NCBI GenBank assembly: GCA_900317835.1
Contig: ONIL01000008.1
Span: 62,001-126,000 of the forward strand
Length of the DNA: 64,000 nucleotides
Direction: 5' to 3'
Source of the DNA: an uncultured Prevotellaceae bacterium
Lineage (GTDB): Bacteria > Bacteroidota > Bacteroidia > Bacteroidales > Muribaculaceae
Shown: piece by piece, positions 1-7,894 of the stretch
Numbering within the stretch: position 1 is the stretch's first letter
Layout: each line of letters starts with the position of its first letter
Program-made: the position numbers and the translations under genes
Notes under the pieces: model-generated
What the model was told of the DNA's origin: nothing
Database searches by the model: none
The model's input: the letters and a program-made list of their open reading frames with translations, nothing else

Positions 1-144
1 CACCTTGCGCACATCCTTGTCAGTCACATGCTCGGTTACCTCAATGCCTGTACCACATGAAGTCATGGCCACGACAACAAGCGCGGTCATGACCATATAG
101 CAAAGGCGGAAATACCCCCTGTTATTTAGTGTCGACAGGCACAT
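1..144 (-). CDS. Putative lipoprotein, N-terminal fragment (runs off the window)
   Basis: The 48 visible residues read as a membrane-export signal ending in an MTSC lipobox-like motif (Cys30 from the ATG at 144), followed by a polar stretch containing EVTEHVTDKDVRKV. The rest of the gene lies before base 1. The start codon sits 7 bases after the stop of the next lipoprotein gene, so the two are probably co-transcribed; an internal Met at codon 17 or 19 would give a more ordinary short signal peptide. I do not recognise the family and infer only outer- or inner-membrane anchoring by a lipidated Cys. Confidence 0.5.
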   Translation of the reverse strand, partial: MCLSTLNNRGYFRLCYMVMTALVVVAMTSCGTGIEVTEHVTDKDVRKV

Positions 145-151
145 CTGTCAC

Positions 152-571
152 TCACTTCTTCTTTCTCTCAGGTTTTTCCTTGGTCAGCAAGGTGTCAATC
201 GAAGAAGTCACGGCTTCAATGCTCACTTTACCTTCGAGCGCGTCTTTCATGACTTCCTTGAGGGCATCATTTTTATCTCTACCATTTTCCACCTTGATCG
301 TGGTAATGTAAGGAGAATTGCGCTTGCGGGCCTCCTTCAACGCCTCGCGGAAGGCAGCAACAGCGGCCGTGTCACCAGTAGCGACAATTTCCTCTTCCTG
401 GGCGTCGATGGACTTGATCAGTTCAAGCACAGCAGCCGAATCCCGCTGTTGACACAGCTCGTCGAGTTGTACAGCCAATGCCTCTCCTTTCTCCTTGTAC
501 TGTGAGTTCTGATTACAGCTCAGGAGCGATACTGCCACGATAGCAGTCATCATCAATAAAATTTTCTTCAT
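152..571 (-). CDS. Small lipoprotein of unknown function
   Basis: A 139-residue protein. I start it at the ATG at 571 because MKKILLMMTAIVAVSLLSC is a textbook lipoprotein signal with lipobox LLSC (Cys19); the 26 residues available upstream have no signal character and would overlap the TSCPD gene. The mature part is charged and mostly helical in look, with many Glu/Lys/Ala and a lysine-rich tail ending KPERKKK. No known domain is recognised. It lies between a TSCPD protein gene and another lipoprotein gene on the same strand, so a short operon of envelope proteins is likely. Function cannot be assigned. Confidence 0.75.
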   Translation of the reverse strand: MKKILLMMTAIVAVSLLSCNQNSQYKEKGEALAVQLDELCQQRDSAAVLELIKSIDAQEEEIVATGDTAAVAAFREALKEARKRNSPYITTIKVENGRDKNDALKEVMKDALEGKVSIEAVTSSIDTLLTKEKPERKKK

Positions 572-594
572 GATTGTATCTAAATAATTAATGA

Positions 595-852
595 TTATCT
601 GTTTTGATGAATAGCTTGATGCAATGCGATAGCCAACTGGTCGGGACAAGACGTACCCTTATAACCGCAACGGATGCCTTGCAACTTGCCAATGACCTCA
701 TCAGCCTTCATGCCGCGCACGAGGGTGGAAATGCCTTGCAGGTTGCCGTGGCAGCCGCCTGTGAATTGTACGTCGTTGATAATGCCGTCGTCGGTCATCT
801 CAATGTCGATTTGGGAAGAACAAGTTCCCTGAGGATAATAAGTATAACGCAT
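595..852 (-). CDS. TSCPD domain-containing protein
   Basis: An 85-residue protein that is essentially one TSCPD domain. The name-giving motif is present near the end (GYKGTSCPDQLAIAL), with further conserved-looking Cys at CSSQ, GGCHGN and RCGYKG. The same domain is found at the C terminus of coenzyme B12-dependent ribonucleotide reductases, where its Cys residues are thought to bind metal or pass electrons; stand-alone copies like this one are a common uncharacterised family. It follows a Crp/Fnr regulator gene (11-base gap) and precedes two lipoprotein genes. The role of the free domain is unknown; a redox or metal-related function is inference from the Cys content. Confidence 0.85.
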   Translation of the reverse strand: MRYTYYPQGTCSSQIDIEMTDDGIINDVQFTGGCHGNLQGISTLVRGMKADEVIGKLQGIRCGYKGTSCPDQLAIALHQAIHQNR

Positions 853-863
853 GATTGATATTG

Positions 864-1547
864 TTAATCTATGTCCATATCTGAGAGGACTTGATTGTCC
901 AAAATGGATAATTCATTGCTGTCGTAGGTCAAGATGCCATTTTCGGCCAAACGGTCGAGCGTGGCAATGAGCGTCGTGCGCTGAGTACCCAGCAGGGCAC
1001 ACAGGTCCTTTTGCTTGAAACGCAAGCGCACACTGGTCGCGCCATGAATCACCAGCGACTCGATCAGCATTGACAGGCGTTCGGCCACCGAACCGTCCTT
1101 GGTACCCAATGTGATGGACGCACACCGTTGACTACCCGAAGAAAGGTAGTTCAAGATGTTGAACAAGAAGACCTTGTCCATGCTGACCATCTGTATGTAG
1201 TCACTCTTGCGCAGTTGCAGGATGCCGCAGGGGCCATCGCTGACGGCAGTGAACGGATAGACCGTATGGCGTCCGAACAGATATTCTGGCGCCAGCACAT
1301 GAGGAGTGGAAAGGGTCTGAGAGATAGACACTTTCAATGTAGGGAAAGGCATCTCGAGCCTTACCTTGCCCGACACAATGAACTTGATGTGGGTGCATGC
1401 TTCACCAGCCGCACAAATCTGTTCGCAGTTGCGGTACTTGAGAAAGTGAAATGGCAGTTTCTCGACCAGAGCAGTAATTTTCTCGGTACTCACCCCTTGG
1501 AACAGAGGCAACTGCATCAGTTGTTGGTACATACTGTTCATGACCAC
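864..1547 (-). CDS. Crp/Fnr-family transcriptional regulator
   Basis: 227 residues with the two-part layout of the Crp/Fnr family. An N-terminal cyclic-nucleotide-binding-like beta-roll (about 10-130) includes IKFIVSGKVRLEM, and a C-terminal winged helix (about 155-220) has the recognition-helix region KQKDLCALLGTQRTTLIATLDRLAENGIL. Cytoplasmic DNA-binding regulator; the effector is not evident. The Cys residues in the sensor half do not form an obvious Fnr iron-sulfur set. It lies 14 bases after hisS and 11 before the TSCPD gene, so it may be read from the hisS transcript. Start is uncertain: Met1, Met3 and Met6 are all possible. Confidence 0.88.
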   Translation of the reverse strand: MVMNSMYQQLMQLPLFQGVSTEKITALVEKLPFHFLKYRNCEQICAAGEACTHIKFIVSGKVRLEMPFPTLKVSISQTLSTPHVLAPEYLFGRHTVYPFTAVSDGPCGILQLRKSDYIQMVSMDKVFLFNILNYLSSGSQRCASITLGTKDGSVAERLSMLIESLVIHGATSVRLRFKQKDLCALLGTQRTTLIATLDRLAENGILTYDSNELSILDNQVLSDMDID

Positions 1548-1561
1548 TCCAGTAAAAATCC

Positions 1562-2926
1562 CTACTGATTCAGCAACTGTATCACTTGCTCGACTGTGAG
1601 CGACTGCTGCTCGCCACTGGCCATGTTCTTGAGCGCGATAGTGCCGTTCTGGACCTCGTCGGCGCCAACAATAGCGACATAAGGAATCTGGCGCTCGTTG
1701 GCATAGTTCATCTGTTTCTTCATCTTGGCCGAGTCGGGATACAACTCGGCACTGATACCGGCACGGCGCAGGGTCATGATGTGACGCAGCGACATCGACG
1801 CCTCCTGTTCGCCAAAGTTGACAAACATCACGCGTGCCGTGGCCATTGTATCGGCAGGATAAAGATCCAAGGCGTTTAACACATCATAGATGCGGTCAGC
1901 ACCAAAGCTGATGCCCACGCCAGACAAGCCAGGCATCCCGAACACGCCTGTCAGGTTGTCATATCGTCCTCCACCGGTAATGCTGCCGATGGCCACATCC
2001 AGGGCCTTGACCTCGAGAATGGTGCCTGTGTAGTAGTTCAAGCCGCGTGCCAGCGACACATCCAACTCAACACGGGCTCGAGTTCCCAACTGGGCCACGT
2101 GGTCAAGGACATATCTCATTTCCTCGATACCTTTCATGCCCACCTCACTGCCAGTGAGCATTCCCGTCAGGGAGTTCAAGCGCTCGTCGTTAGTACCATC
2201 CAGCGCCAGCAGGGGCTGCAGGGTGGCGATAGCCTCATCGGTGAGGCCTTTTTCACGCAACTCGGCGTTAACACCATCCAGGCCGATTTTGTCAAGCTTG
2301 TCGATAGCGACAGTAATGTCGATGATCTTATCAGCGGCGCCGATAATCTCGGCGATGCCGCTCAGGATCTTGCGGTTGTTGAGCTTGATGGCGACATTGA
2401 TGTTGAAGCGGTTAAACACCTCATCGATCATCGTCACCAGTTCCACCTCGTTGAACAAGGAATCGCTGCCCACGATGTCGGCATCACACTGATAGAACTC
2501 GCGATAGCGCCCCTTCTGCGGGCGGTCGGCACGCCACACGGGCTGAACCTGGTATCGCTTGAACGGCATCTGCACGTCGTTGCGGTGCTGCACGACATAG
2601 CGGGCGAAAGGCACCGTCAGGTCGTAGCGCAAGCCCTTCTCGCTGATCTTGGTCGTCAAGTGCAACGAGTCGTGTGCTGTGAGAAGATCATCGGGGGCGT
2701 CCTTCAGATAGTCGCCACTGTTCAGTATCTTGAAAAGCAGTTTGTCACCTTCCTCGCCATACTTGCCCATCAATGTTGACAGGTTCTCGATAGCGGGGGT
2801 TTCAATCTGCTGGAATCCGTAGAGCAGAAAGACGTCCTTGATGGTATTAAAAATATAGTTGCGGCGCGCCATCTCGATGGGCGAGAAGTCGCGTGTCCCC
2901 TTGGGGATGGATGGTTTTTGAGACAT
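1562..2926 (-). CDS. hisS: Histidyl-tRNA synthetase
   Basis: 454 residues, usual length for the family. It charges tRNA-His with histidine in the cytoplasm. Class II synthetase signatures are present: the motif 1 region near the N terminus ([15 protein letters not shown]), motif 2 with [17 protein letters not shown] and [12 protein letters not shown], the HisRS-specific [14 protein letters not shown], and motif 3 around [13 protein letters not shown]. The C-terminal anticodon-binding domain includes [11 protein letters not shown] and [11 protein letters not shown]. It follows a membrane zinc peptidase gene (20-base gap) and precedes the Crp/Fnr gene. Nothing odd in the reading frame. Confidence 0.98.
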   Translation of the reverse strand: MSQKPSIPKGTRDFSPIEMARRNYIFNTIKDVFLLYGFQQIETPAIENLSTLMGKYGEEGDKLLFKILNSGDYLKDAPDDLLTAHDSLHLTTKISEKGLRYDLTVPFARYVVQHRNDVQMPFKRYQVQPVWRADRPQKGRYREFYQCDADIVGSDSLFNEVELVTMIDEVFNRFNINVAIKLNNRKILSGIAEIIGAADKIIDITVAIDKLDKIGLDGVNAELREKGLTDEAIATLQPLLALDGTNDERLNSLTGMLTGSEVGMKGIEEMRYVLDHVAQLGTRARVELDVSLARGLNYYTGTILEVKALDVAIGSITGGGRYDNLTGVFGMPGLSGVGISFGADRIYDVLNALDLYPADTMATARVMFVNFGEQEASMSLRHIMTLRRAGISAELYPDSAKMKKQMNYANERQIPYVAIVGADEVQNGTIALKNMASGEQQSLTVEQVIQLLNQ

Positions 2927-2946
2927 TTCTTATTTACTGTTCTTTA

Positions 2947-3627
2947 TTATCTGCGATTTCCGCCAAAAAACATGGCGATATAATATAATAATGTAGCCAA
3001 TGAACCAACGGCAGCCACGACATAGGTGTAGGCGGCAGCTTTCAAAGCGTCCTTGGCATAATCCAACTGCTGACCGCCGACGATTCCAGAACCCTGGAGC
3101 CAATTGATTGCACGGCGGCTGGCATCGATCTCGACGGGTAAGGTCACAAAGCTGAACAGCACTGTCGAAGCAAACATGGCGAGAGCGATATACAGAGGGA
3201 TCACGCTGAGTTCGTATAAAGCGATGCCAGCAACGAGAACCCATGACATATACTTGGATGCGAATGAAACCACGGGAACGAGCTTGGTGCGCAACTGCAA
3301 CATGCTGTAGCCCACCTTGTGCTGAACAGCGTGACCGCACTCGTGGGCTGCAACCGCAGCAGCGGCAATGCTGTTAGTGCCATAAACCGGTTCACTGAGG
3401 TTCACCGTCCGGTTAGCAGGATTGAAGTGGTCGGTCAACTGGCCGCTGACGCTGGTCACCTGCACATCGCCGCAGCCGTTCTGCTGCAACATGGCCATTG
3501 CGATGTCACGTCCTGCCATGGGCACGCCCAGGGGCACCTTACTATACTTGGCAAACTTGGACTTGAGGGAGTTCTGAACGATCATGCTCAGGATGAAAAT
3601 ACCTCCCATTAAGATATAAGCAAACAT
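2947..3627 (-). CDS. Membrane zinc metallopeptidase, YugP family (Zn_protease_2)
   Basis: 226 residues. An N-terminal membrane helix (about 2-18) is followed by a soluble part carrying the zinc-binding HEXXH site as H95-E96-C-G-H99 in VAAHECGHAVQH, then hydrophobic segments around 130-165 and 195-220. This matches the neutral zinc metallopeptidase family 2 typified by Bacillus YugP, whose substrates are not known. A -7 box (TAACTTTG, 3718-3725 on the minus strand) lies about 90 bases upstream. It is probably the first gene of a minus-strand run with hisS and the Crp/Fnr gene. Confidence 0.9.
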   Translation of the reverse strand: MFAYILMGGIFILSMIVQNSLKSKFAKYSKVPLGVPMAGRDIAMAMLQQNGCGDVQVTSVSGQLTDHFNPANRTVNLSEPVYGTNSIAAAAVAAHECGHAVQHKVGYSMLQLRTKLVPVVSFASKYMSWVLVAGIALYELSVIPLYIALAMFASTVLFSFVTLPVEIDASRRAINWLQGSGIVGGQQLDYAKDALKAAAYTYVVAAVGSLATLLYYIAMFFGGNRR

Positions 3628-3791
3628 ACTAAGATATTGTTTTAGGTTATTATACGCTTAATCACACATATTGGCATGGAATTTGCTGACAAATGCATCG
3701 GGCAAAATTCCGCACCGCAAAGTTATAGTTTTTTGACCGCAAAATTGCCCAAAAGGGCAATAAAAGTGCTAAAAAATGAAAATTTAGCCGT

Positions 3792-3799
3792 TACTTTTG
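3792..3799 (+). promoter_or_regulatory. -7 promoter element for the Ala-rich lipoprotein gene
   Basis: TACTTTTG fits the Bacteroidota -7 consensus TAnnTTTG exactly and lies about 55 bases before the ATG at 3854. I see no clear TTTG 19-21 bases upstream. Between this and the divergent zinc-peptidase -7 box is a perfect small hairpin (attgccc / gggcaat, 3744-3761) that may be part of the shared control region. Confidence 0.55.
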
Positions 3800-3853
3800 C
3801 GGCGTTGAATTTTTCGTTTTATTATTAATTTTAAATTAAAAAGTTGTTTTATT

Positions 3854-4408
3854 ATGAAGAAGTTTTTATTGATGTTTGCAGCTGTTGCTGCTATCGCATT
3901 TGTTGGTTGCAAGACCGAGACCAAGCCCGCTGAGGAGGTTGTAGAAGAGGCTCCCGTTGCTGAGTACACCGTGGACGGCGTTGCTGCCGACCTGTTGAAC
4001 TGCGCTGACGAGGCTGCTGCTGTTAGCCTGCTCGATGGTATCAAGGCTAAGGCTGAGGAACTGCTGAATGGTGGTGACGAGGCTGGTTACTTCAATATCA
4101 TCAACATCCTGAAGACCGTTTGGGAGAACAACAAGGAAGCCATCCTGGCTAAGATCCCGACCCTGGCTGAGAAGATGACTGGTTACATCGAGGTTCCCGA
4201 GGCCCTGAAGGCTGGTTTTGCTGACTTCGTAGCTAAGCAGGCTGCTGAGAAGGTTGGTGAGGCTGTTGACGCTGCCGTTGACGCTGCTTCCGACAAGGTT
4301 GGTGAGGCTGTTGACGCCGCTAAGGACGCTGCTGGCACCGCTGTTGACGCTGCCAAGGAGAAAGGCGCTGAGGCTGCTCAGGCTGTAGCTGACGAGCTGA
4401 AGAAGTAA
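3854..4408 (+). CDS. Ala-rich lipoprotein with LEA/apolipoprotein-like helical repeats
   Basis: 184 residues. Signal MKKFLLMFAAVAAIAFVGC ends in lipobox FVGC (Cys19), followed by a Lys/Glu/Pro linker. After a helical middle, the last 50 residues are a tandem of near-repeats: KVGEAVDAAVDAASD, KVGEAVDAAKDAAGT, AVDAAKEKGAEAAQ. These are amphipathic 11-mer-like units with Ala on one face and Lys/Glu/Asp on the other, as in LEA, apolipoprotein-like or YtxH-type proteins. Codon use is strongly biased (GCT, GTT, GAG, AAG, CTG), which suggests high expression, and the gene has its own -7 box and terminator, so it is a single-gene unit. No enzymatic domain. A structural envelope or stress-protection role is inference only. 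Confidence 0.85.
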   Translation: MKKFLLMFAAVAAIAFVGCKTETKPAEEVVEEAPVAEYTVDGVAADLLNCADEAAAVSLLDGIKAKAEELLNGGDEAGYFNIINILKTVWENNKEAILAKIPTLAEKMTGYIEVPEALKAGFADFVAKQAAEKVGEAVDAAVDAASDKVGEAVDAAKDAAGTAVDAAKEKGAEAAQAVADELKK

Positions 4409-4430
4409 TCTATTTTGATTCACATAACAA

Positions 4431-4466
4431 ATGAGGGCTGGCCCATGGGTCAGCCCTCATTTGTGT
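4431..4466 (+). terminator. Rho-independent terminator, probably bidirectional
   Basis: A perfect 10-bp stem (atgagggctg / cagccctcat) with extra inner pairing is followed by a T-rich tract on the plus strand; the A-rich run before it serves the minus strand. It sits between the convergent lipoprotein and GNAT genes. Confidence 0.85.
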
Positions 4467-4493
4467 TGATAAGCGGTGGGATTATGAATGCCG

Positions 4494-4988
4494 CTACTTT
4501 TGGTAAGCGAGGCGCTCGTCACCGTTGGCAAGGTAGATGATGCCGCAGTAGGTGAAACCGTAGCGATCGATGACGTGCCGCATGATCACGTTGTCGCGGT
4601 GAGTGTCGATGCGCAGGCAGCCTGCCACCTCCATGCAGTAGTCCATCACGTCGTTGAAGACGCCATGGCTGGCGGCGCTGCTGGCCAGGCGGTGCACAAC
4701 ATAGTAGGGTTTGTCGTCCAGCCACTGTCCCTCATAGATTTCCTTGTAGGTCGGCTCGGGTCCTGGAATAAAGGCAAACGAGGCGATAATCTCCCCATCG
4801 GGCTCCACACACAGGTAACAATGTCCGTTGTTGATATCCTCAACGATGGTCTCCTCGCTGGGATAACCGTCAATCCACTGATTGACGTTGCCGCACGAGC
4901 GCATGATACCGCGCGCCTCGTCGATGAGCCGCATGATCACAGGCACATCGCCCATGGTTGCCTGTCTAAAAAACCGTTTTAGTTTCAT
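4494..4988 (-). CDS. GNAT-family N-acetyltransferase
   Basis: 164 residues from the ATG at 4988. I prefer this start because MKLKRFFRQATMGDVPVIMRLIDEAR begins directly with the first strand and helix of the GNAT fold; the 30 codons available upstream are hydrophobic, unlike the family, and run into the divergent promoter region. The middle has CYLCVEPDGEIIASFAFIPG (central strands) and the C-terminal half has RIDTHRDNVIMRHVIDRYGF, a pattern common in GNAT enzymes where Asn and the following helix contact acetyl-CoA. It should transfer an acetyl group from acetyl-CoA to an unknown amine. Divergent from the nitroreductase gene. Confidence 0.85.
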   Translation of the reverse strand: MKLKRFFRQATMGDVPVIMRLIDEARGIMRSCGNVNQWIDGYPSEETIVEDINNGHCYLCVEPDGEIIASFAFIPGPEPTYKEIYEGQWLDDKPYYVVHRLASSAASHGVFNDVMDYCMEVAGCLRIDTHRDNVIMRHVIDRYGFTYCGIIYLANGDERLAYQK

Positions 4989-5036
4989 CTGTCTGATTCT
5001 TTTGGGCAAATTTAGACAATTATTGGAAATTCTTCT

Positions 5037-5044
5037 TATTTTTG
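5037..5044 (+). promoter_or_regulatory. -7 promoter element for the nitroreductase gene
   Basis: TATTTTTG matches TAnnTTTG and lies 33 bases before the ATG at 5078 in the short divergent spacer. No convincing -33 element at the usual spacing. Confidence 0.45.
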
Positions 5045-5077
5045 CGACAATAATCACATAAATAACTACTGACAACA

Positions 5078-5767
5078 ATGGAATTAGTGCAAGCCATCAA
5101 GGAGCGCCACTCGGTGCGCAAGTATCTCGACCGTCCCATCGAGGCCGAAAAAGTCGCTGCAATCAAGCAGTTCATTGACGAGTGCAACCGCGAGAGCGGC
5201 CTACACTTGCAACTGGTGACCGAGGAACCGCTAGCGTTCTCGACAGGAATCTTCAGTTACGGACAGTTCTCGGGCGTGAAGAACTATATTGCCCTAGTCG
5301 CCCCAAAGGATGGCGATTACCGCGAATCTATCGGCTACCAAGGCGAGAAAATAGTTCTGTTCATGCAGACGCTAGGTCTCAACTCCTGCTGGGTAGGACT
5401 CACTTTCAAAAACATCAAGGACGCTTATAGCCTCAATCCAGGCGAGGAGTTGAAGTTTGTCATCGCCTGTGGTTATGGCGAGGACAATGGCGTGCAGCAT
5501 CCCCAAAAGAAGCCTATCACCCATTATTATAACGACAAGCGGGGCACCAGCGGCCCTCTACCCGACTGGTTCATGCGTGGCATGGAGGCGGCATTGCTGG
5601 CTCCCACTGCTGTCAATCAGCAAAAGTTCCTGTTCTCGTTGCTGCCCGATGGCCGCGTCGATGCCAAAGCCAAGTTTGACTTCATCGGCTACTCCCACTA
5701 CGACCTAGGCATCGTGAAATACCATTTTGAGGTCGCAGCAGGTAAGGAAAATTTCACCTGGGCATAA
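5078..5767 (+). CDS. Nitroreductase-family protein (TM1586-like)
   Basis: 229 residues. The N terminus MELVQAIKERHSVRKYLDRP is the classic FMN-contacting segment of nitroreductases (R-x-S-x-R-x-[YF]). It continues with a tandem arrangement of the fold (IVLFMQTLGLNSCWVGLTF and later MRGMEAALLAPTAVNQQKF) seen in the putative nitroreductase TM1586 family, where one chain contains two half-domains. It probably binds FMN and reduces a small substrate with NAD(P)H in the cytoplasm; the physiological substrate is unknown. Single gene, divergent from the GNAT gene. Confidence 0.88.
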   Translation: MELVQAIKERHSVRKYLDRPIEAEKVAAIKQFIDECNRESGLHLQLVTEEPLAFSTGIFSYGQFSGVKNYIALVAPKDGDYRESIGYQGEKIVLFMQTLGLNSCWVGLTFKNIKDAYSLNPGEELKFVIACGYGEDNGVQHPQKKPITHYYNDKRGTSGPLPDWFMRGMEAALLAPTAVNQQKFLFSLLPDGRVDAKAKFDFIGYSHYDLGIVKYHFEVAAGKENFTWA

Positions 5768-5828
5768 CCAATAAGAGGGTTATGACTTGGTTTAGTGACC
5801 GCGCTAATTTACGGGAAAAACAACGTCG

Positions 5829-7871
5829 TTATTTCTTGATGCCGTCGCGTTGCATCATGGCGCCGATCGAGGGCTCGGCACCACGGAAACGCTTGTAAAG
5901 CGTCATGGGTGCCTCGGTGCCACCGCGTGAGAGGACATTGTCGAGCCAGGAACGCGCAGTATCACGGTTGAAGATGCCTTCCTCCTTGAACTTGGCAAAG
6001 GCATCACACTCGATCATTTCGGCCCACTTGTAGCCGTAATATCCTGCCGCATAGCCCCCTGAAAAGATGTGGGTGAAATGAGGCGACATGATACAACCCT
6101 CGACAGGCTCAAAGGCCTGCACATCCTTCACAGCATCGTATTCAAACCTGAAATCATCACCGTCATAGGGCTCGCTGATGCTGTGCCAGGCCATGTCGAT
6201 GAAACCGAATCCCAACTGCCTCACGCACGCATAGGCCGCACCATACTGTGACGAGGCTATCAGCTTGTCGATCAACTCTTGGGGAACGGGGTCTCCCGTC
6301 TGATAATGACGCGCGAAACTGTCAAGGAATTCGCGCTCATAAACGTAATTCTCGTTGAACTGGGAAGGCACCTCGACAAAGTCGCGATAGACGTTAGTAC
6401 CCGACAACGACTCATACTTGCAGCGTGTCAACAACTGATGCAAGCCATGCCCGAACTCGTGCATGAACGTCTCGACCTCACGCACGGTCAAGAGTGACGG
6501 TTTGCTCTCGGTGGGACGGGTGAAGTTCATCGTCAACGTCACCAGCGGCCGCACGTCATTGCCGTACTCATCAACATACTGCTCGCGGAAACTTGTCATC
6601 CATGCTCCACTCTGCTTGGTAGCACGCGGGAAGAAATCCAGATAAAGCATCCCGACAGCCTTGCCATCCTCATCGGTCACGTCATAGACCTTGACTTCGG
6701 GATGGAACACTTGGGCGTCATGATTAGGCACAAAACGTAGGCCATACATCCTCGTGGCAAAACCGAACACACCGCGCGTCACGCTGTCCAACTCAAAATA
6801 GGGCCTCAGCAGCTCGTCATTGATTTCGAACATCGAGTCCTTCTCTTTATTGCTAAAGTAACTATAGTCCCACGGCATGATTTCCACAGTCTTACCCTCA
6901 ACTTGAGCAGCAAAATCAGCCAATCGCTGCATCTCGTTGCGTTCTACCGGCAGATAGGCGTCACGCAACTGGTGAAGCATGTCATAGACAGCAGCAGGCG
7001 TCTGGGCCATCGTGTGCTGCAACTTATAGTCGGCAAAGGTGTTAAAGCCCATTAAACGCGCAAGTTCCAAACGGGTGTTGGCAATCTCGCGCAAGATATC
7101 CAGATTGCAGTAGTCACCGCTGGTGCACTGGCTGTTGTACATCTTGTATAACCGCTCGCGCAGGTCACGGCGATCGCTGTACTTCATGAAGGGGATATAG
7201 CTGGGAGCATCCAACGTCACCAGCCAGGCATCATCGCGTCCCTTGTCACGGGCGGCCTGTTTAGCGGCATCCAGGGCACTCTCGGGCAATCCAGCCAAGT
7301 CGTCCTGGGTGAGCCACAATTCATATCGAGGCGTCTCCTTGAGTGCATTCTGGTCAAACTTCAAGGTCAGTTCGGTCAAGCGTTTGGATAGTTCACGATA
7401 GCGCTCACGATCAGCGCCTTGCAGGTTAGCACCGCTGCGCACAAAGCCATCGTAAGTCTCACGCATCAACATCTGGTCCTCGGCGTCATGCCTGTCAGCA
7501 TCAAAGTGGTCATGGACATGCTTCACACGTTGCCACAACCGCTCGTTGAGCGTGATGCTATTGAAATGCTCGCTCAGCAAGGGAGCCATGCGGTTGCTCA
7601 CGTCCATCAACGCATCGTCGGCGTTGGCCGACAACATGGGATAAAAAACGCCAAGCACACGGCCCAACATGGCGCCGGCACGCTCCAGAGCTACAATGGT
7701 ATTCTCAAAGGTGGGCTCAGCCTCGTTCTCGACGATAGCCTTGACCTCGTTGTCATGTTCCTTGATACCCTGGCGGATGGCAGGCTCGTAATCGGCAGTG
7801 GTAATGCGGTCAAACGGTATCGCACCACCCGTCGTCCTGAACGGCCTGAAAAATATGTTGTTTTCGATCAT
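5829..7871 (-). CDS. M3-family metallopeptidase (peptidyl-dipeptidase / oligopeptidase A type)
   Basis: 680 residues, normal for Dcp/PrlC enzymes. The zinc site HEFGH is at 471-475 (ETFMHEFGHGLHQLL) with the third ligand Glu in the following helix (DFVEVPSQFNENY). The long N-terminal helical region lining the peptide channel is present, and the C terminus has the family YAAGYYGYKWAEMIECDAF segment. There is no signal peptide, so it probably trims short peptides in the cytoplasm. It lies 23 bases after the mutS2 stop and may be co-transcribed. Whether it acts as dipeptidyl carboxypeptidase (Dcp) or oligopeptidase A cannot be told from sequence alone. Confidence 0.93.
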   Translation of the reverse strand: MIENNIFFRPFRTTGGAIPFDRITTADYEPAIRQGIKEHDNEVKAIVENEAEPTFENTIVALERAGAMLGRVLGVFYPMLSANADDALMDVSNRMAPLLSEHFNSITLNERLWQRVKHVHDHFDADRHDAEDQMLMRETYDGFVRSGANLQGADRERYRELSKRLTELTLKFDQNALKETPRYELWLTQDDLAGLPESALDAAKQAARDKGRDDAWLVTLDAPSYIPFMKYSDRRDLRERLYKMYNSQCTSGDYCNLDILREIANTRLELARLMGFNTFADYKLQHTMAQTPAAVYDMLHQLRDAYLPVERNEMQRLADFAAQVEGKTVEIMPWDYSYFSNKEKDSMFEINDELLRPYFELDSVTRGVFGFATRMYGLRFVPNHDAQVFHPEVKVYDVTDEDGKAVGMLYLDFFPRATKQSGAWMTSFREQYVDEYGNDVRPLVTLTMNFTRPTESKPSLLTVREVETFMHEFGHGLHQLLTRCKYESLSGTNVYRDFVEVPSQFNENYVYEREFLDSFARHYQTGDPVPQELIDKLIASSQYGAAYACVRQLGFGFIDMAWHSISEPYDGDDFRFEYDAVKDVQAFEPVEGCIMSPHFTHIFSGGYAAGYYGYKWAEMIECDAFAKFKEEGIFNRDTARSWLDNVLSRGGTEAPMTLYKRFRGAEPSIGAMMQRDGIKK

Positions 7872-7894
7872 TTCCTATTTATTAAATTTAATCC

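Noticed and set aside
3744..3761. Small perfect hairpin attgccc-aaaa-gggcaat taken as a terminator
   Set aside because: It lies in a divergent promoter region with no gene ending nearby on either strand.
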